A stretch of 14,529 nucleotides of DNA. Source: Rhodospirillaceae bacterium (GTDB taxonomy: Bacteria; Pseudomonadota; Alphaproteobacteria; UBA8366; GCA-2717185). The notes under the pieces were generated by a model. That model did no database searches, was not told the origin of the DNA, and saw only the letters and a program-made list of their open reading frames with translations. A program made the translations under genes and the position numbers. Where the stretch lies: assembly GCA_002717185.1 (NCBI GenBank), contig PBDC01000086.1:1-14529 (forward strand). Direction: 5' to 3'. Positions within the stretch are counted from its first letter, which is position 1, and each line of letters begins with the position of its first letter. Shown one piece after another: positions 6,857 through 14,493 of this stretch.

Positions 6857-8314
6857 TTAATCATACCCTGGTGGTGGGACGAAACCGCCGAATTCTTCTT
6901 CGATACGGTGAGCGAATTCGATGCAGGTGTGGTCACCGTAATTAGGGCCGATAATTTGGATACCTACCGGAAGCTTCGAGCGGGTGAAGCCCGCCGGGGC
7001 AATGGTAGATGGCAGATAGACGACGCCACTGATGCCAGCCCAAAAGAGTTGATCGGTCGCCAATACCTCTTTGTCGTTCACCGTAACCGTGCGGGTCCAG
7101 CGTTCGCCCTCATGATCATGTGGTTGCGCGGCCGATGCGGCGGCGGGGCAGAGAAGTAGGTCATATTCCCTAAAAAAATCGGCCCAACGACGTCTGAGAT
7201 GGGCACGCTCATTGTCAAGGCGCAACCATTCCGAATGGCTCATCGAGTTGGCCCTCAGCATGCGGGCGTAGTAGCTTTTGTCATCTGGATTGAGGGTCTC
7301 GGCTTCCTTCTTCTGCGCTTCGATTATATCTGGTGCCATTCGGGACGAGGTCGCGGCGCGCAGTAGCAAGATGTAAAGCTCGTGCGCCCGGGACCAATCT
7401 ATATCCGGCCGCGCGGTATCGTCGATTGTAGCGCCAGTAGCAGCGAGCTTGTCGATTAGCGCCTGTAAAACATCTACCATCTCCTGATCTACGTCGGACG
7501 AAGGTTCCGATAGCATCACAGCAACTTTGAAGTCGCCCAGTCGGTGTTTAGTCGCCGAAGGTAGCTTGAGGTGCCATGCAACACCTTCGGTCTCGTCTGG
7601 GCCGGCCATAACATCGAGCGTTATTTTGAGATCCTTGGCTGTGCGTGCTAGAGGACCAACAACAGAAATATCCGCATAGGTGAGTACCTCCGGTATCATG
7701 TATCCACGCGGAGTGATTACGCCATAACTTGGTTTGTGACCGAATACGCCACAATAATGCGCAGGATTACGTATTGAAGCTCCAATATCGCTGCCGGCCT
7801 CCAATCCAGTCATGCCTGATGCCAACGCCGCAGCAGAACCTCCCGACGAGCCACCTGGGCTTAAATTTTGGTTCCAGGGATGCCTTGTAACACCATAGAT
7901 ATCATTGAAACTTTGCCAATCAGCTAGCAGCAGTGGCACGTTGGTCTTACCGAACAGATTGACACCGGCTGCTTTTAATCGCGCAACAGAGATTGCGTCG
8001 CTATCTGCGATATTGTCCTTAAGGTCGGGCATCCCCCAAGTTGTAGGCATGCCGGCAACGTTGTAACTCTCCTTGATAGTCATCGGGACCCCGTGAAGTG
8101 GTCCCTGCCAAAGCCCTGCCAAGCTAAGCTTATCAAGTTCATCTGCTCGCTGCCGTGCGCTTTCACTGTCGCTGCAGATGATAGCGTTGAGCGTTGGGTT
8201 GAAGCGTTCGACGCGATCCAGATAGGCCTCCAGAACGTCGCGCGCGGTTGTCTTGCGAGTGCGAATATCCTCGGCGATCTGGAATGCTCCGGCGAAGGGG
8301 TTGAAGTCATTCAT
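6857..8314 (-). CDS. Amidase (amidase-signature family)
   Basis: Amidase-signature serine hydrolase, 485 residues, normal length, cytosolic (no signal peptide). It hydrolyses a carboxamide to acid and amine or ammonia. The Ser-cisSer-Lys triad is complete: K81 in TIKESYN, S156 in the glycine-serine loop PGGSSGGS (153-160), and S180 in GSDIGASIRNP (174-184). The motif order matches aryl-acylamidase and fatty-acid amide-type members, but specificity cannot be read. ATG at 8314 was chosen over TTG codons just upstream because GGAG sits about 9 bases before it. It is the third gene of a minus-strand run, 21 bases after the second dehydrogenase, and its stop lies 3 bases from that of the convergent citryl-CoA-lyase-like gene. 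Together with the deacylase-like gene it points to a substrate with C-N bonds (inference). Confidence 0.93.
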   Translation of the reverse strand: MNDFNPFAGAFQIAEDIRTRKTTARDVLEAYLDRVERFNPTLNAIICSDSESARQRADELDKLSLAGLWQGPLHGVPMTIKESYNVAGMPTTWGMPDLKDNIADSDAISVARLKAAGVNLFGKTNVPLLLADWQSFNDIYGVTRHPWNQNLSPGGSSGGSAAALASGMTGLEAGSDIGASIRNPAHYCGVFGHKPSYGVITPRGYMIPEVLTYADISVVGPLARTAKDLKITLDVMAGPDETEGVAWHLKLPSATKHRLGDFKVAVMLSEPSSDVDQEMVDVLQALIDKLAATGATIDDTARPDIDWSRAHELYILLLRAATSSRMAPDIIEAQKKEAETLNPDDKSYYARMLRANSMSHSEWLRLDNERAHLRRRWADFFREYDLLLCPAAASAAQPHDHEGERWTRTVTVNDKEVLATDQLFWAGISGVVYLPSTIAPAGFTRSKLPVGIQIIGPNYGDHTCIEFAHRIEEEFGGFVPPPGYD

Positions 8315-8335
8315 CAACAATCTCCGATTTTAGGC

Positions 8336-9283
8336 CTACTGAAGCACTCGAATTGGCTCGCCGTCCAGCCATGCTTTAACGTCTTCCAAGCTGTCACGGT
8401 AACGGGCGATGAAATTTTCGCGAGTACGGCCCCCCACATGAGGCATCAGGACAGTATTGGGCAGATGTCGTAGCTTGTGGTTAGCCGGTAGTGGTTCCTG
8501 GTCGTAGACATCGAGACCGACGCCGGCGATCCCAGCTGTCTCTAAAGCGGCGATCATAGCGTCCTCGTTTACAACGGGCCCCCGTGCAGTGTTGATCAGG
8601 AGGGCAGATGGTTTCATTAGCCCGAACTCGCGCGTGCCCACGGTGTTGCGGCTGCGTTCGCCTAAAATTAAATGGATGCTGACTATATCCCCGCGCCGAA
8701 ATAGGTTCTCCTTTGTCACTAATTCCACGCCTAATTCATCACAGCGTTCTTGGGTGAGGTTTTGGCTCCAGGCGACAACGTCCATATCGAACGCTTTGCC
8801 GACCCGAGCGACACCTCCGCCCAATGTGCCTAGCCCAACGATGCCAAGGGTCCGGCCGCTTAGACCCAACGGCAAATGATCGCCCCAGCGTCCTTCACGG
8901 ATCGCCCGGTCTTCCTGCGGAATGAATTTAAGAAGACTGAGAATTAAGCCCCAGGTCAGTTCCACTGTGGCTATAGGAAAGCCATAACCAGTGCCGCTGA
9001 TGGTTATCTGATGTTTCGCGAACGCAGCCATATCCAATGCCGCGTTTCTTTGGCCATGGGTGACTAAGAGTTTCAGGTTCGGCAATTGTCCAACGAGCTT
9101 ACGATCGAACTGGGTTTCTTCTCGGGCGGTGACGATGATGTCGTAAGGCGCAAGTAATTTTGCTGCTTCTTCGTTTGCCACACGGCGTGCAAACACGTCT
9201 GTTTCAATGGAGGGCGGCAGGCTCGACCAATCGGCGGCTTCTCTCGCCAGGTCCTGGTAATCATTGATGATCGCTAGTTTCAC
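8336..9283 (-). CDS. D-2-hydroxyacid dehydrogenase, NAD-dependent (short copy)
   Basis: NAD(P)-dependent D-2-hydroxyacid dehydrogenase, 315 residues, which interconverts 2-oxo acids and 2-hydroxy acids in the cytosol. The flavodoxin-like catalytic domain is split around the Rossmann domain, whose dinucleotide loop is GLGTLG at 150-155. The triad is intact: R234 in NTARGPVVN, E263 in DVYDQEPLP, and H282 in MPHVGG. The start is GTG at 9283, directly next to the TAG stop of the upstream gene (TAGGTG), with a GGGG stretch upstream, so translation is probably coupled. It is related to the larger dehydrogenase just upstream but strongly diverged, so not a recent duplicate. Phosphoglycerate, hydroxypyruvate and other 2-oxo acid reductases share this design, so the substrate is unassigned. 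Confidence 0.92.
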   Translation of the reverse strand: MKLAIINDYQDLAREAADWSSLPPSIETDVFARRVANEEAAKLLAPYDIIVTAREETQFDRKLVGQLPNLKLLVTHGQRNAALDMAAFAKHQITISGTGYGFPIATVELTWGLILSLLKFIPQEDRAIREGRWGDHLPLGLSGRTLGIVGLGTLGGGVARVGKAFDMDVVAWSQNLTQERCDELGVELVTKENLFRRGDIVSIHLILGERSRNTVGTREFGLMKPSALLINTARGPVVNEDAMIAALETAGIAGVGLDVYDQEPLPANHKLRHLPNTVLMPHVGGRTRENFIARYRDSLEDVKAWLDGEPIRVLQ

Positions 9284-10360
9284 CTAATACCCCGTGTCCC
9301 AGTCAATCACATTCATTAGCGGTTCGTTCTTCAAATAGCGCTGCATGTTCTCACACAGTACCTCGATCGCGCGGTGCCGGTTGACATCGCTCAAATTGGA
9401 GGTGTGAGGCGTGATCAGTATCTTTGGGTGGTTCCAGAGGCGTTCCGGAGGCGGTCCCCTGAATTCTCCCGTATAGACGTCGAGGACAGCGCCGCGCAGA
9501 TGGCCGTTATCGAGGGCGTCCGCCAAAGCTGTCTCGTCGATGATCTCTCCACGCGCCACATTCACGATAATGCCACCAGGCTTCATCGCGGCCAGGGTCT
9601 TGGCGTTGATAAGATCCGTTGTCTCGGGCGTCCAGTGGCAGCACACGGCGACGAAGTCGCTCTCCGGCAACAAATTCATTAAGGCATCGGGCGTCCTAAT
9701 TTCCGAAAATCCGGTTGGCAGCTCGTCGCCGACCGTGTGCGGCGTGCGGCGCGTCCCGATAACTCGCATACCAAGACTGGCTGCGAGCCTTCCAACGTCA
9801 AGACCAATACCACCAGCGCCGATGACGATCATAGTCTTTCCCTCGATCAGCACTGGCTCGTAAGCGGTGTGGTCAAACTGGTTGCGTGCTTGATCGACAG
9901 CAGCGCGCTCAAGTCCCTTGGCAAAGTGTAGGATGCCGGCAATGGCGTACTCGGCAATAGGTAAAGTGTTTCCGTAGCCACGTGAGGTCGTTACCGTGAC
10001 ATCACTACCCCAAAGGTCGCCTAGCATAAGGTTGCTTGCGCCGGCCGGGCGTTGGTGAAACCATTTCAGCTTTGGTGCACGAGTTCGCAGGTCAAGGGGG
10101 AAAGGCCATCCTCCTAGCACGACTTCTGCCTCCGCCAGGAGTGCATCGCGCTCTTCACGCGTGCCTTCGCCATTGGCTTCTGGTAGTAGATACCGATTAG
10201 AATTGAATTCCGGCCAAGTATCACGGATCTCGCCATCGTACCATCCGGCAGCGTCCGTATATTGGATCGCCGAACTGATTGCCTTGACCCGCTCAGTCTC
10301 GGCTGGGGACATGCGTTGGATATTCAAAACCCTCACCTCACGCATCGATCGTAACTCCAT
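9284..10360 (-). CDS. D-2-hydroxyacid dehydrogenase, NAD-dependent (long copy)
   Basis: Second D-2-hydroxyacid dehydrogenase, 358 residues. The Rossmann loop is GAGGIG at 181-186. The catalytic arginine is R270 in NVARGEI and the histidine H319 in TPHTSN. The glutamate is E299, but its segment reads DVYTGEFRGPPP instead of the usual DVxxxEPLP, a noticeable departure next to the active site. The start is uncertain: ATG at 10360 has only a poor ribosome site, while ATG at 10345 (353 residues) has GGAG nine bases ahead, and this GGAG overlaps the first ATG. It leads a three-gene minus-strand run with the short dehydrogenase and the amidase, and is divergent from the MFS exporter gene. Two non-identical 2-hydroxyacid dehydrogenases in a row suggest sequential or stereochemically different steps, or two chain lengths (inference). 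Confidence 0.9.
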   Translation of the reverse strand: MELRSMREVRVLNIQRMSPAETERVKAISSAIQYTDAAGWYDGEIRDTWPEFNSNRYLLPEANGEGTREERDALLAEAEVVLGGWPFPLDLRTRAPKLKWFHQRPAGASNLMLGDLWGSDVTVTTSRGYGNTLPIAEYAIAGILHFAKGLERAAVDQARNQFDHTAYEPVLIEGKTMIVIGAGGIGLDVGRLAASLGMRVIGTRRTPHTVGDELPTGFSEIRTPDALMNLLPESDFVAVCCHWTPETTDLINAKTLAAMKPGGIIVNVARGEIIDETALADALDNGHLRGAVLDVYTGEFRGPPPERLWNHPKILITPHTSNLSDVNRHRAIEVLCENMQRYLKNEPLMNVIDWDTGY

Positions 10361-10398
10361 TCCAGTGACCAGTTGAGGCTAGCAATCTAACTTACAGG

Positions 10399-10430
10399 TA
10401 TGCCCTAGGCATATTCCTCAACGTGGAATA
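10399..10430. promoter_or_regulatory. Two overlapping inverted repeats in a divergent promoter gap
   Basis: The 130-base gap between the dehydrogenase operon (minus) and the MFS gene (plus) holds TATGCC-CTA-GGCATA at 10399-10413 and TATTCC-N7-GGAATA at 10412-10430. Both are perfect in their 6-base arms, and they overlap by two bases. This fits an operator for a transcription factor that controls the exporter and the operon together, a common layout for efflux genes. No regulator is encoded nearby, and I cannot define -35/-10 boxes with confidence. Confidence 0.4.
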
Positions 10431-10490
10431 GCATCGCGCCGTTTTGTTCACACGCTCAGAAAATTTGAAGTCCTGCCTAGGAGCCCACAT

Positions 10491-12038
10491 GTGAGGACCG
10501 AGTCCGTCGACAATTTGTTTGACCGGTTTGGGCCGTCCTACCAACTGTTTGTCACCGTCACTGGCATGACCGCGTCATTCGTGATGGTGGTATCTGGCGG
10601 CATCGTTAATGTCGCTGTACCAGATGTGATGGGGACATTTGGCATCGGCCTCGATCAAGCACAGTTGATGGCAACTGCTTTCAACGTCGCTATGACAACC
10701 AGCCAATTACTAAATGCGTGGGTGATAGCTGTTTTTGGGCAGCGCATCGGTTTTGCTGCGACCTTGATCATCTTCACGATAGGCAGCCTGATATGTGGTT
10801 TCGCAGAGGATTATAGTTTCGTTGTTCTAGGTCGCACTTTGCAGGGCTTCTCAGCTGGTGTGATCCAGCCATTAGTAATGGTCACGATCTTTCAGGTTTT
10901 TCCGAGCGACCGGCGCGGCGCCGCAATGGGATTGTATGGAATGGCTTTATCGCTAGCCGTCGCCATAGGCCCGGCCTTTGGCGGTATCGCGATCGAAGCG
11001 CTCAATTGGCGTGCCATATTTTTCGTCCCATTGCCATTGGTATTTATTGCGTTCGGCGCCGGACTAGTCTTCATGCCATCCTATCGTGATGCGAAAGAGC
11101 AGCCCTTTGACTGGACAGGATACGGGCTCGTTATCGTCGCCTTATATTGCATTATGACAGGGCTCACCGACGGACAACGCGACGGTTGGGTATCGGATAG
11201 GATCGTGACCTATTTCGTGATCGCTGCTGTTGCGGCAGTAGCCTTTATCCGCTCACAGATGCGCAGGGGATCGAACCTAATCGACCTAACGCTTTTCAAA
11301 AACCGTGAGTTTACCTGCATCATCATTATTACCCTGATATTTGGGATAGGAAATTTTGGAACGGGCTATGCCGTACCAGTCTTTGGCCAACTCGTTCAAA
11401 ACATGACGCCATTTGCGGCGGGCTTGGTCATCATGCCTGCAGCTCTAGCTGTGGCTATTGCGCTCCCCTTCACTGGGCGTCTCGCTGACACGATATCGGC
11501 TCGGCTTGGGATAATGGTCGGCCTTACTTTATTTGCGATGGGTTCGGCACTGATGATCGACGCTGATATCAACACGCCGTTCTTCGATGTAATGATTTAC
11601 TATATGATCAGTCGCTTCGGAATGGCCTTTACTATGCCATTTTTAATGAGCACTGCCCTACGCAGCCTACCACCGGAGCAATTAAATTCTGGCGCTGGCA
11701 TGGTCAATTTCTGCCGCCAGCTTGGTGGTTCTCTAGGAACCAATGCCTGGGTTGTTTTTGTTCAAATGCGTAGCCAGTTTCACAGTGACGCGCTAACAGC
11801 CACGCAGGATTCGTCGAATGCTGCCAGTCGCGAGATGCTTGCTGAGGTAGGCCAGGTTCTTCGTGAAGCGGGTGTTCCGGAAACCATTACTGAGCCCGGC
11901 GCTTTACATTTCCTGGGCCAGGTTATTGAAGCACAGGCTATGACACTCGGTTTCCAGGACGGATTTCTGATTTTCGTGGTCGTGTTTATGCTGGCCATGA
12001 TCCCAACTTGGATGCTTGGCCCCGGAAATCGTAAGTAG
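10491..12038 (+). CDS. MFS transporter, DHA2 (EmrB/QacA-like) family
   Basis: Inner-membrane proton-driven efflux pump of the 14-helix DHA2 family, 515 residues, the usual length. Hydrophobic helices run nearly end to end, starting at about residue 18, and the family segment GRTLQGFSAGVIQP (108-121) is clear. In TM1 the family motif LDxTIVNVALP reads VSGGIVNVAVP (34-44), so the membrane aspartate used by QacA-like pumps is replaced by serine (S35). The start is GTG at 10491 with AGGAG at good spacing upstream. An ATG two bases earlier is out of frame and meets TGA at once (ATGTGA). The gene stands alone, divergent from the 2-hydroxyacid dehydrogenase operon. It may export a toxic substrate or intermediate of the cluster, or take part in drug resistance; its cargo cannot be predicted. 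Confidence 0.93.
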   Translation: MRTESVDNLFDRFGPSYQLFVTVTGMTASFVMVVSGGIVNVAVPDVMGTFGIGLDQAQLMATAFNVAMTTSQLLNAWVIAVFGQRIGFAATLIIFTIGSLICGFAEDYSFVVLGRTLQGFSAGVIQPLVMVTIFQVFPSDRRGAAMGLYGMALSLAVAIGPAFGGIAIEALNWRAIFFVPLPLVFIAFGAGLVFMPSYRDAKEQPFDWTGYGLVIVALYCIMTGLTDGQRDGWVSDRIVTYFVIAAVAAVAFIRSQMRRGSNLIDLTLFKNREFTCIIIITLIFGIGNFGTGYAVPVFGQLVQNMTPFAAGLVIMPAALAVAIALPFTGRLADTISARLGIMVGLTLFAMGSALMIDADINTPFFDVMIYYMISRFGMAFTMPFLMSTALRSLPPEQLNSGAGMVNFCRQLGGSLGTNAWVVFVQMRSQFHSDALTATQDSSNAASREMLAEVGQVLREAGVPETITEPGALHFLGQVIEAQAMTLGFQDGFLIFVVVFMLAMIPTWMLGPGNRK

Positions 12039-12065
12039 TCTGCAAGGCTCCCACTAATTTAAAAA

Positions 12066-12087
12066 TGCCAGGACCATCATCCCGGCA
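12066..12087 (+). terminator. Candidate terminator of the MFS transporter gene
   Basis: TGCCAGGA at 12066-12073 and TCCCGGCA at 12080-12087 form an 8-base stem with one mismatch and a six-base loop (CCATCA). It begins 28 bases after the MFS stop codon. The following AAAATTTCT is only weakly U-rich, so the call is tentative. Confidence 0.35.
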
Positions 12088-12293
12088 AAATTTCTACTCA
12101 ATTGAAATTTGGAATTTTCATTAAGTTTGGGTGATAGTCCCGCAGCTTAAATGCGAATCGATATTGCTAAGATCATTCTGAAACATATCGATACAACCAA
12201 ATTTGTCTATTTCATGCGCCAGAGCGACTGCCTTCATTGCACCAAAGATATATTGACGAAAGTTAATATCTTGATATCCGTGACTGCTACGAA

Positions 12294-12321
12294 AATTACG
12301 GTAATTCCGCTATAATTAGCG
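12294..12321. promoter_or_regulatory. Palindrome pair and possible -10 box before the PhyH-like gene
   Basis: A perfect 13-base palindrome, AATTAC-G-GTAATT (12294-12306), is followed one base later by CGCTA-TAAT-TAGCG (12308-12321). The TATAAT inside the second (12311-12316) lies 45 bases before the ATG at 12361. An operator next to or over a -10 element is plausible. No convincing -35 box is seen 16-18 bases upstream, which could mean activator dependence. Confidence 0.35.
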
Positions 12322-12360
12322 TCGAGGTTCATTAAAGAGCCATTTTATGGGGAGAATGGC

Positions 12361-13197
12361 ATGGCTAAAGTACTCGACGAATTTGCGATCAAACAATATC
12401 GGGAAGAAGGCTACTATTTCCCGCTTACGGTGCTGAACAATGAAGAAGTTGCCTGGAACCGGAAGCAGCTCGAGAGCTTTGAGGACAGTCAGGGCCATCC
12501 GTTGCGAGGACCGCAACGCAGCAAATCGCATCTTTTGTTCAAATGGGTCGACGACCTTATGCGGCAATCGAAGATCCTTGACGCGGTCGAGGACCTCATC
12601 GGACCGAATATTTTGTGCTGGAATACCCTATTCTGGATCAAAGAAGCCGGCTCTGAGAGCTTCGTTTCCTGGCATCAGGATCTAAATTACTGGGGTTTAG
12701 ATAATTCGGAATTAGTCACTGTTTGGTTAGCCTTGTCGCCAGCCTTAATTGAAAACGGTTGTATGCGTGTTTTACCTCGTAGTCATTTGAGTGAACTGAT
12801 GCCGCATCAGGATCGATACGATGAAGCCAACATGTTGACCCGAGGTCAGGAAGTCGCTGTCGATGTCGACGAAGCGAAGGCTGTTTCGATGCCATTGAAC
12901 GCGGGCCAAGTATCGCTCCACAATGTCCGAGTTGCCCACGCGTCAGGACCGAACCTATCCGGAGACCGTAGGATTGGCTTGTCATTACACTATATTCCAA
13001 CCAAGACGAGACAGAAAGTTGGCAGCTGGGATAGCGCTGCACTAGTCCGTGGTGAGGATCGGTTTGGGCATTTCAACATCACCCCACAACCCAATTACGA
13101 CATGGACCCGGCCTCAGTTGCATTTCATTCCAAGGCAACCGATGAGTTGCGAGAAATCCTTTTTGCTGATGCGGAGAAAGTGCGTCCGACCCTTTAG
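12361..13197 (+). CDS. Phytanoyl-CoA dioxygenase (PhyH)-family oxygenase
   Basis: Fe(II)/2-oxoglutarate-type oxygenase of the PhyH family, 278 residues, typical of bacterial members. The iron triad is H105 and D107 in SWHQDLNYWG and H193 in VAHASGPN; R204 in GDRRIGLSLHY fits the 2-oxoglutarate anchor, 11 residues after the last histidine as in human PHYH. Despite the family name, bacterial members hydroxylate or halogenate many small molecules, free or carrier-bound, so phytanoyl-CoA should not be assumed. ATG at 12361 is preceded by GGGGAGA. It is transcribed toward the luciferase-like monooxygenase gene, 126 bases away, and follows a long regulatory-looking gap. It is a different oxygenase family from the TauD-like protein of the window, so the two probably act on different positions or substrates (inference). 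Confidence 0.93.
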   Translation: MAKVLDEFAIKQYREEGYYFPLTVLNNEEVAWNRKQLESFEDSQGHPLRGPQRSKSHLLFKWVDDLMRQSKILDAVEDLIGPNILCWNTLFWIKEAGSESFVSWHQDLNYWGLDNSELVTVWLALSPALIENGCMRVLPRSHLSELMPHQDRYDEANMLTRGQEVAVDVDEAKAVSMPLNAGQVSLHNVRVAHASGPNLSGDRRIGLSLHYIPTKTRQKVGSWDSAALVRGEDRFGHFNITPQPNYDMDPASVAFHSKATDELREILFADAEKVRPTL

Positions 13198-13200
13198 TGT

Positions 13201-13240
13201 GTCCGGAATTAAATGTCCGGACTCGTTTCGCCTGTTTTTT
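13201..13240 (+). terminator. Candidate terminator or attenuator after the PhyH-like gene
   Basis: GTCCGGA at 13201-13207 and TCCGGAC at 13216-13222 form a perfect 7-base-pair stem with loop ATTAAATG. A run of six T ends the stretch near 13240 but starts 12 bases after the stem, which is far for a classical intrinsic terminator. If it works, the next gene needs its own promoter in 13241-13310. Confidence 0.4.
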
Positions 13241-13323
13241 ACGGTGTGTAGTTGCTAGCATCCACGCAAGTAATTATCGGCGCATTACGCTTATTTGGCG
13301 TTGCGCGGGATTAGGAGAGTAGG

Positions 13324-14493
13324 ATGATTAAAAGATTTTCATCGCTGTTCGCCGGTCATATTGATCTTGGCGATATGGGAACCGATGCAACGCCAGCAAA
13401 TGATCGCAGGTACAATGACGAGGAGTTGGCAGGTATCTTCGGCAAGACCGAAGCACTTGCCAAAACTATGGATCGGCTTGGCTTTTACTGCTTATGGTTT
13501 GCAGAACACCACTTTCAACATGAGGGCTATGAGGTTATCCCGAACATCCCGATGTTCGCGGTACACCTTGCACATAAAACCAAGCAATTAAAAATTGGAT
13601 GTGGCTTTAACATTGCGCCAATGTGGCATCCACTGCGCCTAGCGGAAGACTTTGCAGTCGCTGATCACCTGACCGATGGACGATGCATCTTTGGTGTCGG
13701 TCGCGGCTATCATACGCGTGAAGTGGAGACCATGGGTGGCCATTTGATTGACAAGGAAGCCAATCGCGAAATGTTCGAGGAACAGGTGGAAATTCTGTTC
13801 AAGGCGTTCCACGAAGAATCTTTTTCGCACAAAGGCAAATATTACACATTACCACCAGAAGTACCCTATCGCGGCTACACCTTGAAGGAACTAACATTGG
13901 TGCCGCGTCCGAAATACTTGCCAGTAGAATGCTGGCAGCCGGTGGTAAGCGCGAGTGAGCAAGGCCTTGATTTCATGATGAAATACGGAATTAAGGGCAT
14001 CATTGGAGGTGGTTCAGCTTTATTGCTAAATAATAACATTACAAAGTTCCACGAAGCGCATCTGCGCGCCGGCAAGACTTCGCAACCGGGGACGGACCTA
14101 TGCCTAGGTATTTCTTTCCACATCGCTGAAACAAGGGAGAAGGCGATTAAAGAGGCGACACCGTTTTATCAAGAGCACGCCAAGATGTTTGGCCCCCTTG
14201 GATTTCTGGGCAAACTAACCGACGAGCAGGTTGAAGCAATCAGTCGCCGTGGTGGAATTCCCGATGCTGACATTCCCAGCCTCGAATGGGCCTGCGATAA
14301 CGGCGCCTGGTATTGCGGTCCTCCGGAGGGCTTTGTCGAGTATTTAAACGTTTTGAACGACAAATTCCCGGGCCTTGAGGATGTAAATGTTCAGTCCGCG
14401 ATGGGCACGCCCGAGAAAGTGATGATTGAGCAACTGGAAATTTTTGGTACGGAAGTGATGCCAAAAATGCGAATGGCAGAAGCGGCCGACTGA
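13324..14493 (+). CDS. Luciferase-like (LLM class) flavin-dependent monooxygenase
   Basis: Bacterial-luciferase-like TIM-barrel flavoprotein, 389 residues. The class uses reduced FMN or F420 from a partner and oxygen (or acts as an F420 reductase) to oxidise small organic molecules. Recognisable segments are GFYCLWFAEHHF (53-64), KIGCGFNIAPMWHPLRLAED (90-109) and DHLTDGR-x4-GVGRGYHTREVE (114-135), in the class order. The rest of the barrel and a C-terminal helical part fill the expected length. ATG at 13324 is preceded by AGGAGAGTAGG. No flavin reductase is encoded in this window. It lies last in a plus-strand pair with the PhyH-like oxygenase and probably gives a third oxygenase for the same catabolic route. 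FMN versus F420 use is not decided; a proteobacterial host would favour FMN. Confidence 0.92.
   Translation: MIKRFSSLFAGHIDLGDMGTDATPANDRRYNDEELAGIFGKTEALAKTMDRLGFYCLWFAEHHFQHEGYEVIPNIPMFAVHLAHKTKQLKIGCGFNIAPMWHPLRLAEDFAVADHLTDGRCIFGVGRGYHTREVETMGGHLIDKEANREMFEEQVEILFKAFHEESFSHKGKYYTLPPEVPYRGYTLKELTLVPRPKYLPVECWQPVVSASEQGLDFMMKYGIKGIIGGGSALLLNNNITKFHEAHLRAGKTSQPGTDLCLGISFHIAETREKAIKEATPFYQEHAKMFGPLGFLGKLTDEQVEAISRRGGIPDADIPSLEWACDNGAWYCGPPEGFVEYLNVLNDKFPGLEDVNVQSAMGTPEKVMIEQLEIFGTEVMPKMRMAEAAD

Larger units (their letters stand above)
12039..12360. other. 322-base AT-rich intergenic region with several inverted repeats
   Basis: Visibly more AT-rich than the flanking genes. From left to right it holds a hairpin after the MFS gene (12066-12087); an AAATTTC/GAAATTT repeat (12088-12110); ATCGATAT/ATATCGAT (12157-12164 and 12185-12192, exact); AAGATAT/ATATCTT (12245-12251 and 12266-12272); AATTAC-G-GTAATT (12294-12306, exact); and CGCTA-TAAT-TAGCG (12308-12321), which contains a TATAAT that could be a -10 box. 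A 54-codon open frame (12151-12315) also crosses it but has no ribosome site. It probably contains the promoter and operators of the PhyH-like gene. Confidence 0.5.

Noticed and set aside
8336..10360. Recent gene duplication of the two 2-hydroxyacid dehydrogenases
   Set aside because: The protein sequences differ throughout apart from family motifs, and lengths differ by 43 residues, so they are ancient paralogues.
10489..10494. ATG at 10489 as the start of the MFS transporter
   Set aside because: It is out of frame with the transporter and runs straight into TGA; GTG at 10491 is in frame with a good ribosome site.
12039..12360. CRISPR array or riboswitch in the long gap
   Set aside because: There are no regularly spaced direct repeats, and no known aptamer consensus is recognisable by eye.
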